A program made the position numbers and the translations under genes. A stretch of 41,567 nt of DNA. It comes from RGIG3009 sp045578425. Lineage in GTDB: Bacteria; Bacillota; Clostridia; Oscillospirales; Acutalibacteraceae. This document shows, in pieces, positions 16,151 to 24,183 of this stretch; within the stretch, counting starts at the first letter, position 1, and each line of letters begins with the position of its first letter. The notes under the pieces were generated by a model. The model had not been told where the DNA came from. It saw only the letters and a program-made list of their open reading frames with translations, and did not search any database. The stretch spans positions 1 through 41,567 of the forward strand of contig JAZNKF010000057.1 of NCBI GenBank assembly GCA_045578425.1, read 5' to 3'.

Positions 16151-16179
16151 TTGTTGCTTTTTATGCGTCGACGTATACT
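16151..16179 (+). promoter_or_regulatory. Promoter of the GH109-like gene pair
   Basis: TTGTTG (16151-16156), 17 bases, TATACT (16174-16179). The spacer contains the palindrome CGTCGACG (16166-16173), a possible regulator contact site. An AGGAGG ribosome binding site precedes the first gene at 16199. Confidence 0.6.
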
Positions 16180-16213
16180 GAAAGCAGAAAAACAGTGTAG
16201 GAGGTAAAAGAAA

Positions 16214-17446
16214 ATGGATACCGTTAAATTAGCTGTTGTTGGTTTGGGCGAGCGTGGCGAGCAATTGCTTAAAGATGTGTTGCTCAAAATGGACGATGTC
16301 GAAATCATCGGCGTTTGTGATTTGTACGAAGACCGCATTGAACATGCGGCACAATTGGTGGTTGATTCCGGACGTAAAGAACCGTTCAAGACACAAAACT
16401 ACCGTGATTTTCTGACTTTGGAAGGTGTGGATGCCATCATGGCGTACACGTCTTGGGATATGCATACCGAAGTTTGCATTGCGGCGATGAAAGCGGGCAT
16501 TCCCACCGCCAGCGAAGTGGGGTGTGAGTATGCAATGGATAACTGCTGGCGTTTGGTACACACGCATGAAGAAACGGGTACACCGTACATGTTCTTGGAA
16601 AACTGTTGCTATGGCAAAGAAGAATTGTTTGCTACTGCCATGGCGCGCAAAGGCTTGTTTGGAGAAATTGTGCATTGTTCGGGTATGTACGGTCACGACT
16701 TGCGCAGCCAAGTGGCAGGCGGTTTGCAAGACCGTCATTACCGCTACCGCAACTATTTGCACCGCTGTACCGAAAACTATCCCACGCATGAACTGGGCCC
16801 GATTGCCAAGTTGCTTAATATTAACCGCGGTAACCGTTTGGTTTCGGTGACGGCTATTGCCAGCAAATCTGCGGGCGTGCAAGCCTATGTCAAAAAACAT
16901 GCCGACGAAAAAAATTACCCCGAAGAAGTGCGCAACGCCGATTTCCGTCAAGGTGATATTGTTACCACTTTGCTCACTTGCGAAAACGGCGAAAGCATTT
17001 TGATGACGTTGGATACCAGCTTGCCTCGTTCGCATTACAGCCGTGCGTTTAACGTGCGCGGAACCTTTGGTTCGTACAACCAAGATACTCACACCTTGTT
17101 CTTGGATGACGTTCATCCGGAACGTTGGAAATTCTCGGAAGCATTGCTTAACAACGCCAAAGAATATGAAGACGAATATATGCCTAAAATGTGGAAAGAA
17201 ATCACGCCCGAGGCCCAAGCCGTTGGTCACGGCGGTATGGACTATTTTACGCACCGTGCTTTTATTGAAGCCTTAAAGAACGGCACCCCCATGCCGATTG
17301 ACGTGTACGATGCGGCAACGTGGTTGGCGGTTTCGGTGTTGGCCGAAGAATCCATCCGCGAAGGCGGTACTCCCAAAGCGATTCCGGATTTTACCAATGG
17401 CAAATGGATGTATCGTCCGGCACAAGACGTTGCCGAATTGGACTAA
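16214..17446 (+). CDS. GH109-like NAD-dependent glycosidase / Gfo-Idh-MocA protein, copy 1
   Basis: A 410-residue protein with an N-terminal Rossmann fold (VKLAVVGLGERGEQLL) of the Gfo/Idh/MocA superfamily. Beyond this it carries the features I associate with GH109 alpha-N-acetylgalactosaminidases: LENCCYGKEEL, GEIVHCSGMYGHDLR and ENYPTHELGPIAKLLNINRG, whose Tyr189 and His192 match the conserved catalytic-region YPTHxLGP. GH109 enzymes use a bound NAD in a redox-assisted hydrolysis. There is no signal peptide, so the protein would act in the cytoplasm on imported small glycosides. The downstream copy 2 begins 4 bases after the stop. Alternative: a sugar oxidoreductase of the same superfamily. 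Confidence 0.78.
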   Translation: MDTVKLAVVGLGERGEQLLKDVLLKMDDVEIIGVCDLYEDRIEHAAQLVVDSGRKEPFKTQNYRDFLTLEGVDAIMAYTSWDMHTEVCIAAMKAGIPTASEVGCEYAMDNCWRLVHTHEETGTPYMFLENCCYGKEELFATAMARKGLFGEIVHCSGMYGHDLRSQVAGGLQDRHYRYRNYLHRCTENYPTHELGPIAKLLNINRGNRLVSVTAIASKSAGVQAYVKKHADEKNYPEEVRNADFRQGDIVTTLLTCENGESILMTLDTSLPRSHYSRAFNVRGTFGSYNQDTHTLFLDDVHPERWKFSEALLNNAKEYEDEYMPKMWKEITPEAQAVGHGGMDYFTHRAFIEALKNGTPMPIDVYDAATWLAVSVLAEESIREGGTPKAIPDFTNGKWMYRPAQDVAELD

Positions 17447-17449
17447 ACC

Positions 17450-18682
17450 ATGGATACGATAAAAGTTGCCATTGTCGGTCTTAACGACCGCGGCAAACAA
17501 CTTATCAAAGACGTACTCCTTAAAATGGAAAACGTAGATATTATCGGTGTTTGTGATTTGCGAAAAGAACGCATGGCGGATATCGTCAAGCTCATAACCG
17601 AAGCAGGCAAACCCCTGCCGTTTCAAACTACCGACTACCGCGACTTTTTCACACTGGACGGTGTAGAGGCCGTTTTGGTCTATACCTCATGGGATATGCA
17701 CACGGAAATCTGCATGGCGTGCATGCAAGCGGGTATTCCGACTGCCGGCGAGGTAGGGTGCGAATATTCGCTGGATAACTGTTGGCGGTTGGTGCACACG
17801 TACGAAGAAACGGGCACACCGTATATGTTGCTCGAGAACTGCTGTTTTGGCAAAGAGGAATTGTTTGCTACTGCCATTGCCCGCAAAGGGTTGTTTGGTG
17901 AGATTGTGCATTGTTCCGGCACCTACGGTCACGATTTGCGGGAGCATTTGTTGGACGGTGCGGCAAAAGGACAATATCGTTACCGCAACTATTTGCACCG
18001 TTGCAGCGAAAACTATCCCACGCATGAACTGGGGCCCATTGCGAAATTGCTCAACATCAATCGCGGCAATCGCATGGTTTCGCTGGTCTCGGTTGCCAGC
18101 AAAGCGGCAGGGCTTGCCGCTTATGCCAAAAAGTACGCCGCCGAAAAAAAGTATTCAGCGGAAGTGTCTAACGCAAAGTACCGCCAGGGTGATATTGTCC
18201 AAACCATTATTACGTGCGAAAACGGCGAAACTATTTCGCTCATTTTGGATACGAGTTTGCCGCGTTCGCATTATAGCCGCGCTTTTAACGTTCGCGGTAC
18301 GCAAGGGAGTTATAACCAAGAAACGGGAACGTTGTTTTTGGAAGGCGTGCATCAGGAACATTACTTGTTGTCGCAGGATTTGTTTCATAACGCCAAAGAG
18401 TTCGAAGAAGAACACCTGCCGAAAATGTGGAAAGACATGACTCCCGAAGCGCAAAAGACAGGACACGGCGGTATGGACTATTTTACACATCGTGCGTTCT
18501 TTGAAGCGGTCAAAAATGGTACACCGATGCCGATTGATGTATACGATGCGGCCGCCTGGCTTTCTGTTACCGTACTTTCGGAAGAATCCATCCGCCAAGG
18601 GGGTACACCCCAACCGATTCCGGATTTCACCAACGGTAAATGGATGTATCGTCCACCCATGGACGTCGCTCAACTCATATAA
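17450..18682 (+). CDS. GH109-like NAD-dependent glycosidase / Gfo-Idh-MocA protein, copy 2
   Basis: A second 410-residue protein, identical in length and similar to copy 1 along its full length (by eye roughly 70 percent identical), so the pair arose by tandem duplication. It keeps IKVAIVGLNDRGKQLI, LENCCFGKEEL and ENYPTHELGPIAKLLNINRG. Differences cluster in the first Rossmann helix region and around residues 175-185 (REHLLDGAAKG against RSQVAGGLQDR), which could change the substrate. Only three bases separate it from copy 1 and its ribosome binding site is weak, so coupled translation is likely. A bidirectional terminator follows directly. Confidence 0.78.
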   Translation: MDTIKVAIVGLNDRGKQLIKDVLLKMENVDIIGVCDLRKERMADIVKLITEAGKPLPFQTTDYRDFFTLDGVEAVLVYTSWDMHTEICMACMQAGIPTAGEVGCEYSLDNCWRLVHTYEETGTPYMLLENCCFGKEELFATAIARKGLFGEIVHCSGTYGHDLREHLLDGAAKGQYRYRNYLHRCSENYPTHELGPIAKLLNINRGNRMVSLVSVASKAAGLAAYAKKYAAEKKYSAEVSNAKYRQGDIVQTIITCENGETISLILDTSLPRSHYSRAFNVRGTQGSYNQETGTLFLEGVHQEHYLLSQDLFHNAKEFEEEHLPKMWKDMTPEAQKTGHGGMDYFTHRAFFEAVKNGTPMPIDVYDAAAWLSVTVLSEESIRQGGTPQPIPDFTNGKWMYRPPMDVAQLI

Positions 18683-18718
18683 AAAAGACCTTCGAAGAGT
18701 TTTCTTCGAAGGTCTTTT
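18683..18718. terminator. Bidirectional terminator, GH109-like pair / NagB-like gene
   Basis: AAAAGACCTTCGAAGA pairs with TCTTCGAAGGTCTTTT around GTTT, between convergent genes. Confidence 0.93.
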
Positions 18719-18728
18719 GCTTTGTTGA

Positions 18729-19667
18729 TTAGTTACATTCCGGAGTGAGCGGACCGGCGAGTTCTTTGAGGTAGAACAATTTACCGGGCAAAGTGGGAAT
18801 GTAGGTGGAAGTAAACGAAGTGTCAGGACCGTAGTGCAAGGTGATAAGGAAGCTCATACCTTGCCAGCTCATGCCACGACCTAACATACCGTCGGCACCG
18901 CCGATAGCGTAGTCGGCTTGGAACATCAAACCGGGGCCCATGGTGTTTGCAAAGCACGGTACCAAGGTAGTACGGCTCTTAAAGCTGGTGATAGCGTTTT
19001 GTTCAATCGTCATGGGAGTCAGTTTGGCGCCCAAACGATACGGAGCCGCTTTCCATTCGGCTTCGGTGGCATAATCTTCGGCGAAAGTGGGTTCCCAGAA
19101 AGCAATGTGGCAAGCACGGCCGATACCGTATACCAGCACAAGTTTTGCACCCTCGGCTTTGAGAGCAGCAATTTTTTCGGGGTAGGTGGGCAAGTTTTCT
19201 TTGGTAGCAAAGTTGCGTTGGGAGGGGGGAACAGTTAATGCACCGAGCTTGTCAAAGAACGCTTGTTTCATGCTGTATTCGAACGAAGCGGAGTTGTCCG
19301 AAGGCAAGGTGTTGCCGTCAATATCCGACCATTCGTCCATGTTGAAGGTGTAGACGTGGTCACAGCAAACGTTCCAGTTGGTCAAAAAGTAAGAAGCCCA
19401 GCGGTACATACCCATGGGACCTACGGGCAAAATCATGGCAAGTTTTTCGCCGGCCTCGCGAGCATTGCGGATAGCCATAGCAATTTCGTGACCCATGAAC
19501 GTGTCGAAATCCGACAAGCTTTCGCAAGCGATGGGGGTGAAATCTTTGTTCCAGAAATCTTCGCGAGCAACGCCTTTTTCGCAGCAAGCATCGATTTTTT
19601 CCATGTCCCAGCCTTTGGGGAAGAAGTGTTCCATGTCGGAACCTTTAACGGTAGTCAAAAAATTCAT
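18729..19667 (-). CDS. NagB-like glucosamine-6-phosphate isomerase family protein
   Basis: A 312-residue protein of the NagB/SugI-type sugar-phosphate isomerase fold. Recognisable parts are MILPVGPMGMYRW (phosphate-binding loop), TFNMDEWSDID in the place of the NagB Asp-Glu pair, and LVYGIGRACHIAFWEP in the place of the NagB active-site loop GIGxDGHIAFNEP. The His and Glu of that loop are kept but the Asp is Ala, Gly is Cys and Asn is Trp. It is about 50 residues longer than NagB. A strong AAGGAGG precedes the ATG. It follows the PIG-L deacetylase gene by 31 bases, an arrangement that fits deacetylation and isomerisation of an amino sugar. Confidence 0.8.
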   Translation of the reverse strand: MNFLTTVKGSDMEHFFPKGWDMEKIDACCEKGVAREDFWNKDFTPIACESLSDFDTFMGHEIAMAIRNAREAGEKLAMILPVGPMGMYRWASYFLTNWNVCCDHVYTFNMDEWSDIDGNTLPSDNSASFEYSMKQAFFDKLGALTVPPSQRNFATKENLPTYPEKIAALKAEGAKLVLVYGIGRACHIAFWEPTFAEDYATEAEWKAAPYRLGAKLTPMTIEQNAITSFKSRTTLVPCFANTMGPGLMFQADYAIGGADGMLGRGMSWQGMSFLITLHYGPDTSFTSTYIPTLPGKLFYLKELAGPLTPECN

Positions 19668-19698
19668 GTTTTTTTCCTCCTTTTGATTTTATAACTTA

Positions 19699-20424
19699 TT
19701 ACGGCAACAACCGTTTGGTTGTTCCTTTTAAGTACACTTGGCATTGACGGAAACCTTCGGCATAATCGGCGCCGCATTGGTAACCGCGATAACGCGAGCA
19801 GGTGCGCACCATATCGGCAAAATCAATACCGTCGTGGTCACGCATCCAAACAATTTGGCTTTCGTGACATTCGAGCATTTTGATTTTTAAATCAATTTCG
19901 TCGGTAATGTCCACATATTCCGTCGGGTTAAATTCCACACCTGCCAAGGTGTCCATGTAGTATACAGGCACCAACCGTGCGGGCGGGGTATCCATGGTGC
20001 TGTAACGGTGCTCATAATCGGTGTAGTTGGGGAGCGTTGCGGTAAAGCAAGCATCAAACACCAAACGAGAAACCGCCGTATGGTCGGGCATGTAATCATC
20101 GGGATTGTGCGTGATGATAAAATCGGGGTTGGCATAACGAATAACGTCTACCAAACGGTCACGTGCCGCATCCTCACTGTCGAAAATTTCAAGGTCGTCA
20201 AAACCGGCAGAAATGACTTCGATTCCTGCGAGAGAACCTGCTTTTTTGGCTTCATTTGCACGGATGACGCGGAGTTCATCAGGCGGAATGATGACATGTC
20301 CCAAATTACCGCTGGAAGCATGGCAAACAACCACTCTGTCACCGCGTTTCACGCATTTTGCCAACGTACCGGCGCAGGCAATTTCCACGTCGTCGGGATG
20401 GCAACCGATGGCTAAAACATTCAT
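19699..20424 (-). CDS. PIG-L/LmbE family deacetylase
   Basis: A 241-residue zinc-dependent deacetylase of the PIG-L/LmbE family (N-acetylglucosaminyl derivatives and related compounds). The zinc and catalytic motif is GCHPDDVE near residue 7; the second zinc region is NPDDYMPDHTAVSRLVFDA, with the DH and following residues typical of the family, and a further His lies in ECHESQI. It has no signal peptide. CGAAAGGAG precedes the ATG. It is the first gene of a two-gene minus-strand operon with the NagB-like gene, divergent from sigK. The natural substrate is unknown; an N-acetylhexosamine is the reasonable guess given the neighbours. Confidence 0.88.
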   Translation of the reverse strand: MNVLAIGCHPDDVEIACAGTLAKCVKRGDRVVVCHASSGNLGHVIIPPDELRVIRANEAKKAGSLAGIEVISAGFDDLEIFDSEDAARDRLVDVIRYANPDFIITHNPDDYMPDHTAVSRLVFDACFTATLPNYTDYEHRYSTMDTPPARLVPVYYMDTLAGVEFNPTEYVDITDEIDLKIKMLECHESQIVWMRDHDGIDFADMVRTCSRYRGYQCGADYAEGFRQCQVYLKGTTKRLLP

Positions 20425-20645
20425 GGTAAAACTCCTTTCGAATTATTTCGTAATTTTATTATACAATACACCACCAAAGCATAGGAATAATCAAAAAGAC
20501 ATTTTTTTGGTAGTATTAGACACTATTCTTTTGTTCTAAAAAAGAAAAAGCTAAAAACACCAACAGAAAACAAAAGCCATAGCTTTGAACGGACAGGCAA
20601 AATCAGGTTCCATTCGCATATAGTGAAACAGAAAGGGTGAAAGGT

Positions 20646-21368
20646 ATGTTTGCAGAAATATTCAATTCGCTATCCCGCATCTTTTTCATGGCGTTGCAAG
20701 TGGTTAATTCCGGTTCATTCCCGCATCCGTTGTCTGCCGAACAAGAACACGAATGCTTGGTGGCGTACCATGAGCGAGGGGATATGGCGGCACGCAACAA
20801 GCTTGTTGAGCACAATCTGCGGTTGGTCGCGCACATTATCAAAAAATATTACAGTTCCGTACGCGACCAAGACGATTTAATTTCCATTGGCACGATTGGG
20901 TTAATGAAAGCGGTTAACACCTTTGATTATACAAAAGGTGTTCGGTTGGCAACCTACGCTTCTCGTTGTGTGGAAAATGAGATTTTAATGTATTTTCGTG
21001 CCAATCGTAAATCGGCGCAAGACGTATCAATTATGGAACCGATTGAAACGGACAAAGAAGGACACACGCTAACGCTGATGGATGTGATTGCGCAAGAAGA
21101 TACCATTGCCGATGATTTGGATAACAAAATCAATGCAGCAAAATTGTACCGATACATGGAAGAAAGTCTCACCGACCGCGAAAAGGAAATTATTAGCTGG
21201 CGGTATGGTCTAATCCACGACCCGCTAACGCAACGAGAGGCGGCAAAACGGCTGGGTATTTCCCGTTCATACGTATCGCGTATTGAAAAGAAAGCGCTGG
21301 AAAAATTGCGTAAACGATTTGAACAAGGAGATGTTCGTTTTGCAGGCAATAAAAAGAAAAAAACCTAA
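20646..21368 (+). CDS. sigK: Sporulation RNA polymerase sigma factor SigK
   Basis: A 240-residue sigma-70 family factor with an N-terminal hydrophobic pro-sequence (FAEIFNSLSRIFFMALQVVN) as in pro-sigma-K, which is cleaved in the mother cell late in sporulation. Region 2 is seen in EHNLRLVAHIIKKYY, DQDDLISIGTIGLMKAV and FDYTKGVRLATYASRCVENE, and region 4 in LTQREAAKRLGISRSYVSRIEKKALEKL. The gene is uninterrupted, so no skin-type element is present. ATG 20646 has AAAGGGTG at the right distance; GTG 20637 is in frame but lacks one. Sigma-E is a close relative, but the pro-sequence and SGSFPHPLS are characteristic of SigK. Confidence 0.9.
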   Translation: MFAEIFNSLSRIFFMALQVVNSGSFPHPLSAEQEHECLVAYHERGDMAARNKLVEHNLRLVAHIIKKYYSSVRDQDDLISIGTIGLMKAVNTFDYTKGVRLATYASRCVENEILMYFRANRKSAQDVSIMEPIETDKEGHTLTLMDVIAQEDTIADDLDNKINAAKLYRYMEESLTDREKEIISWRYGLIHDPLTQREAAKRLGISRSYVSRIEKKALEKLRKRFEQGDVRFAGNKKKKT

Positions 21369-21468
21369 AAAAATGACAAGTAATACAGAAAAAAGGGTTA
21401 TTGAAATCTAAAAATTTTAGTATTAAAATAAAGAAAAGCATTCTAAAATGTGCAAAGGAGTAAAGAAC

Positions 21469-22530
21469 ATGAGCAAAATGAAAGTTGCGGTTATCGGTTG
21501 CGGAACCATAGCAAACATGGCACATATTCCGGCATACATGAAAAACGAAAACGTCGAAATCAAATGGTTTTGTGACATTATTCCCGAACGTGCCGAAGAG
21601 GCGGTGCAAAAGTATGGTTGCGGCAAAGCGGTAGCGGACTATCACGAAATCCTTTCCGACCCCGAAGTGGAAGCGGTATCGGTGTGTACCCCTAATAAAG
21701 TTCACGCCCCCATCACCATCGACTTTTTGAACGCGGGCAAAAACGTTCTTTGCGAAAAACCTGCCGCCAGAACATATGATGAGTCACTTACCATGTTGGA
21801 TGCTCAACACAAAACAGGTAAAGTGCTCAACATTGGTGTTGTTAACCGCTTCAATGACGGGGTTAACCAAATCAAAAAACTGATTGATGCCGGTGAACTC
21901 GGCGAAATCTATCAAGTGTATATCAGCTTCCGTTGCCACCGTTCCATTCCGGGCCTTGGCGGTGCATTTACCGATAAAAGCATTGCAGGTGGCGGCGTTC
22001 TCATTGACTGGGGCGTACACTTTTTGGACATTGTTATGTACTGCTGCGGTGACCCCACACCCAAAACCGTTTCCGCCGAAGCGTTTTCCCATATCGGCAA
22101 AAACATTTCGGAATATGTCTACAAAGATATGTGGGCCGGTCCCCCGAAACTGGATGGTGTTTGCGATGTGGAAACGGGTGTTACCGGTATGATTCGTACG
22201 GATGGTCCGACCATCACTCTTAACGGCGCTTGGGCACAAAACATCGGTGGAAACGAAATGTTTATTGATTTCCTCGGCGATAAAGGTGGCGTTCGTTTGC
22301 AGTATGGTGCCGACTTCAAATTCTATGGGACCAAAGACGGCCAACTTATCGACTATACTCCCGAATATGAAAAACGCAACCATTTCGAAACCGAAATCAA
22401 TGCGTTTGTCGATTGTGTCAGAAGCGGCGAAAAATTACCGTCGCACATTGACACCAACATCATCACGTCCAAAATCATGCAAGCTATCTACGATTCTGCC
22501 GAAAATCACAAAGAAGTATCGTTTGAATGA
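21469..22530 (+). CDS. Gfo/Idh/MocA family oxidoreductase
   Basis: A 353-residue NAD(P)-dependent oxidoreductase. The N-terminal dinucleotide fold reads MKVAVIGCGTIANMAHIPAY, the superfamily motif EKPAA (in VLCEKPAARTYDESL) follows at about residue 95, and the C-terminal half is the beta-sheet dimerisation domain with a GGVLIDWGVHFLDIVMY stretch carrying the usual active-site His. Family members act on sugars, inositols or their phosphates. ATG 21469 follows AAAGGAG; an ATG-like frame start at 21448 lies before that site. It overlaps no gene and is followed after 18 bases by a second, shorter family member. Confidence 0.9.
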   Translation: MSKMKVAVIGCGTIANMAHIPAYMKNENVEIKWFCDIIPERAEEAVQKYGCGKAVADYHEILSDPEVEAVSVCTPNKVHAPITIDFLNAGKNVLCEKPAARTYDESLTMLDAQHKTGKVLNIGVVNRFNDGVNQIKKLIDAGELGEIYQVYISFRCHRSIPGLGGAFTDKSIAGGGVLIDWGVHFLDIVMYCCGDPTPKTVSAEAFSHIGKNISEYVYKDMWAGPPKLDGVCDVETGVTGMIRTDGPTITLNGAWAQNIGGNEMFIDFLGDKGGVRLQYGADFKFYGTKDGQLIDYTPEYEKRNHFETEINAFVDCVRSGEKLPSHIDTNIITSKIMQAIYDSAENHKEVSFE

Positions 22531-22548
22531 TGTGAAAAGGGGATTGTT

Positions 22549-23385
22549 ATGAAAAAGATTGGTTTTATCGATTATTATCTTAACGAATGGCATGCGGATA
22601 ACTATCCTGCTTGGCTAAAAACGGTAAGTGATGGTGAATATCAAGTCGCTTATGCGTATGGTGAAATCGATTGCCCGTTTGAGGGTTCGCTCACCAATGC
22701 GCAGTGGTGTGAAAAACAGGGCATAGAGTTGGTTTCGGATATTCACGAGCTGGTTGAAAAGAGCGATTGTGTGGTTGTGTTGGCACCCGACAACTGCGAA
22801 AAACATTTGGCGCTTGCATTGCCTGCCGTGGCATCAGGCAAACCTGTTTACGTGGACAAAACCTTTGCCAACAGTAAAGCAGAAGCTGAACAGATTTTTG
22901 AGACAGCTCAAAAGAGCGGTTCTGTTTGTTTTTCCGCTTCTGCGTTTCGTTGCTCCGACAAGTTAAAAGCCGTTAACCCCAAGGATGTCAGCGGCGTGGT
23001 TGCTTTTGGCCACTTGGAACCCATCAATTATCTGGTTCATCAAATTGAGCCGATTGTTGCTTTGATGGGCGGCGATGTCACCGCTGTTATGTATACCGGC
23101 TGCGAAGCGCGTCCCGCTTGGCAACTTCGTTTTGCCGATGGCCGCTCGGCGAGCATCAACATGATGCAAAGTGAATGGAAACACTACTTTGTGATAAACC
23201 ATCAAAACAGCAACGAAACCGTCGCCTTGGATGATGACGTGTTCACCAATTTGATGAAAGCCATTTTGGAAATGTTCCAAACCGGTAAAGCGCCCATTGC
23301 CAAAGAAGATACTATTGCGATTATGGCAATCCGCGAAAAATGTTTGCAAGCCATGGACAAACCGTTCGAGTGGCTTGCTGTGTAA
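22549..23385 (+). CDS. Short Gfo/Idh/MocA-like protein
   Basis: A 278-residue protein whose N-terminal 130 residues look like a dinucleotide-binding domain (KKIGFIDYYLNEWHADNY, then DCVVVLAPDNCEKHLAL and GKPVYVDKTFANSKAEAE, where the usual EKP is DKT). The C-terminal domain is shortened to about 140 residues. The glycine-rich loop is replaced by FIDYYLNEWH, which is not a classical nucleotide-binding sequence, so NAD binding is uncertain. It is probably co-transcribed with the oxidoreductase 18 bases upstream (ribosome binding site AAAGGGG). It may be a partner or regulatory subunit rather than an independent enzyme. Confidence 0.75.
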   Translation: MKKIGFIDYYLNEWHADNYPAWLKTVSDGEYQVAYAYGEIDCPFEGSLTNAQWCEKQGIELVSDIHELVEKSDCVVVLAPDNCEKHLALALPAVASGKPVYVDKTFANSKAEAEQIFETAQKSGSVCFSASAFRCSDKLKAVNPKDVSGVVAFGHLEPINYLVHQIEPIVALMGGDVTAVMYTGCEARPAWQLRFADGRSASINMMQSEWKHYFVINHQNSNETVALDDDVFTNLMKAILEMFQTGKAPIAKEDTIAIMAIREKCLQAMDKPFEWLAV

Positions 23386-23392
23386 AAACTGC

Positions 23393-23434
23393 AAAAAGAG
23401 CGCCGCACACGAAATCGTGTGCCGCGCTCTTTTT
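23393..23434. terminator. Bidirectional terminator, Gfo/Idh pair / BMC operon
   Basis: AAAAAGAGCGCCGCACACGA pairs with TCGTGTGCCGCGCTCTTTTT; it closes the BMC operon on the minus strand and the oxidoreductase pair on the plus strand. Confidence 0.93.
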
Positions 23435-23439
23435 GTTTG

Positions 23440-24090
23440 TTATTTAATCACTTTTACGCGGGCACCGTTGCCGATACCGGCAGCGTTGGCATCGTCGGTG
23501 TCAATGTGCATTTCCAAACGGAACGCTTTGTTGACACGCACTTGCACGTCATAGAAGGTGGTGCGGCGTTCACCGTTGACCTCAACGGTGACATAGTCGC
23601 AGTCTTTCAGGCCAAAAGCGGCGCCTTCTTCTTCACTCATGTGGATGTGACGGTTGGCAATGATGCAACCTTCTTTTAAGGTGACAACACCTTTAGGACC
23701 CACAATCGTGATGGGAGCAGAACCTTCAATTTTGCCTGATTCACGTACCGGCGGTTTTACTTTCAACACAAACGAATCGGTACGCGAAATTTCCACCTGT
23801 GATTGGCTGCGCACCGGGCCGAGCACACGCACGTTTTCAATCGGGCGAAGCGACGGACCGATGATGGTCAGCAATTCTTTGCAAGCAAACTGACCGGGTT
23901 GCGACAAATCCTTAATCGGTGTCAGTTCATATCCTTTGCCGAACAGGGTTTCCAAATCGGCAGCGGAAAGGTGGATATGGCGGTTAGAAACACCAACCGG
24001 AACGGTATTGTCGGTTTCGGCGGTTTTGTTGCCGACTTCCGCAATGACGCGATTGACAATTTGAGAAATGGTTTGAGCATCGTATGCCAT
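23440..24090 (-). CDS. pduL: PduL phosphate acyltransferase (phosphotransacylase)
   Basis: A 216-residue BMC phosphotransacylase converting acyl-CoA plus phosphate to acyl-phosphate plus CoA, so CoA is recycled inside the shell. Both PduL domains keep their zinc His motifs, NRHIHLSAADLETLFG (about residues 35-50) and NRHIHMSEEEGAAFG (about 145-160), with FACKELLTIIGP and MHIDTDDANA. Residues 4-20 (DAQTISQIVNRVIAEV) form an amphipathic helix like an encapsulation peptide. The ATG at 24090 follows AAGGAG; the longer frame would start inside repeat B. With an aldolase-derived lactaldehyde the substrate would be lactoyl-CoA; propanoyl-CoA is the substrate in Pdu compartments. Confidence 0.93.
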   Translation of the reverse strand: MAYDAQTISQIVNRVIAEVGNKTAETDNTVPVGVSNRHIHLSAADLETLFGKGYELTPIKDLSQPGQFACKELLTIIGPSLRPIENVRVLGPVRSQSQVEISRTDSFVLKVKPPVRESGKIEGSAPITIVGPKGVVTLKEGCIIANRHIHMSEEEGAAFGLKDCDYVTVEVNGERRTTFYDVQVRVNKAFRLEMHIDTDDANAAGIGNGARVKVIK

Positions 24091-24102
24091 GAAACTACAC
24101 TC

Positions 24103-24183
24103 CTTAAGCAGATAAGCCGTATCCAAACCCGATTTTCACAGGCGGATTTCTGCCTCTGCTGTGTTAAAATACTCGTAAATCTT
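24103..24183 (-). repeat. Dispersed leader element, copy B
   Basis: About 80 bases closely matching copy A (13725-13805). AGCAGA and TCTGCT at the ends are inverted repeats. It fills the 91-base gap between the aldehyde dehydrogenase stop and the pduL start, the only sizeable gap in this part of the operon. Confidence 0.8.

Noticed and set aside
16229..17254. 341-residue minus-strand frame opposite the first GH109-like gene
   Set aside because: Composition mirrors the coding strand and matching shadows occur opposite the paralogous copy 2; no start signal.
20600..20645. Sigma-E promoter before sigK (CATATAGT at about 20618)
   Set aside because: The -10 resembles the consensus but no acceptable -35 was found at the right distance.
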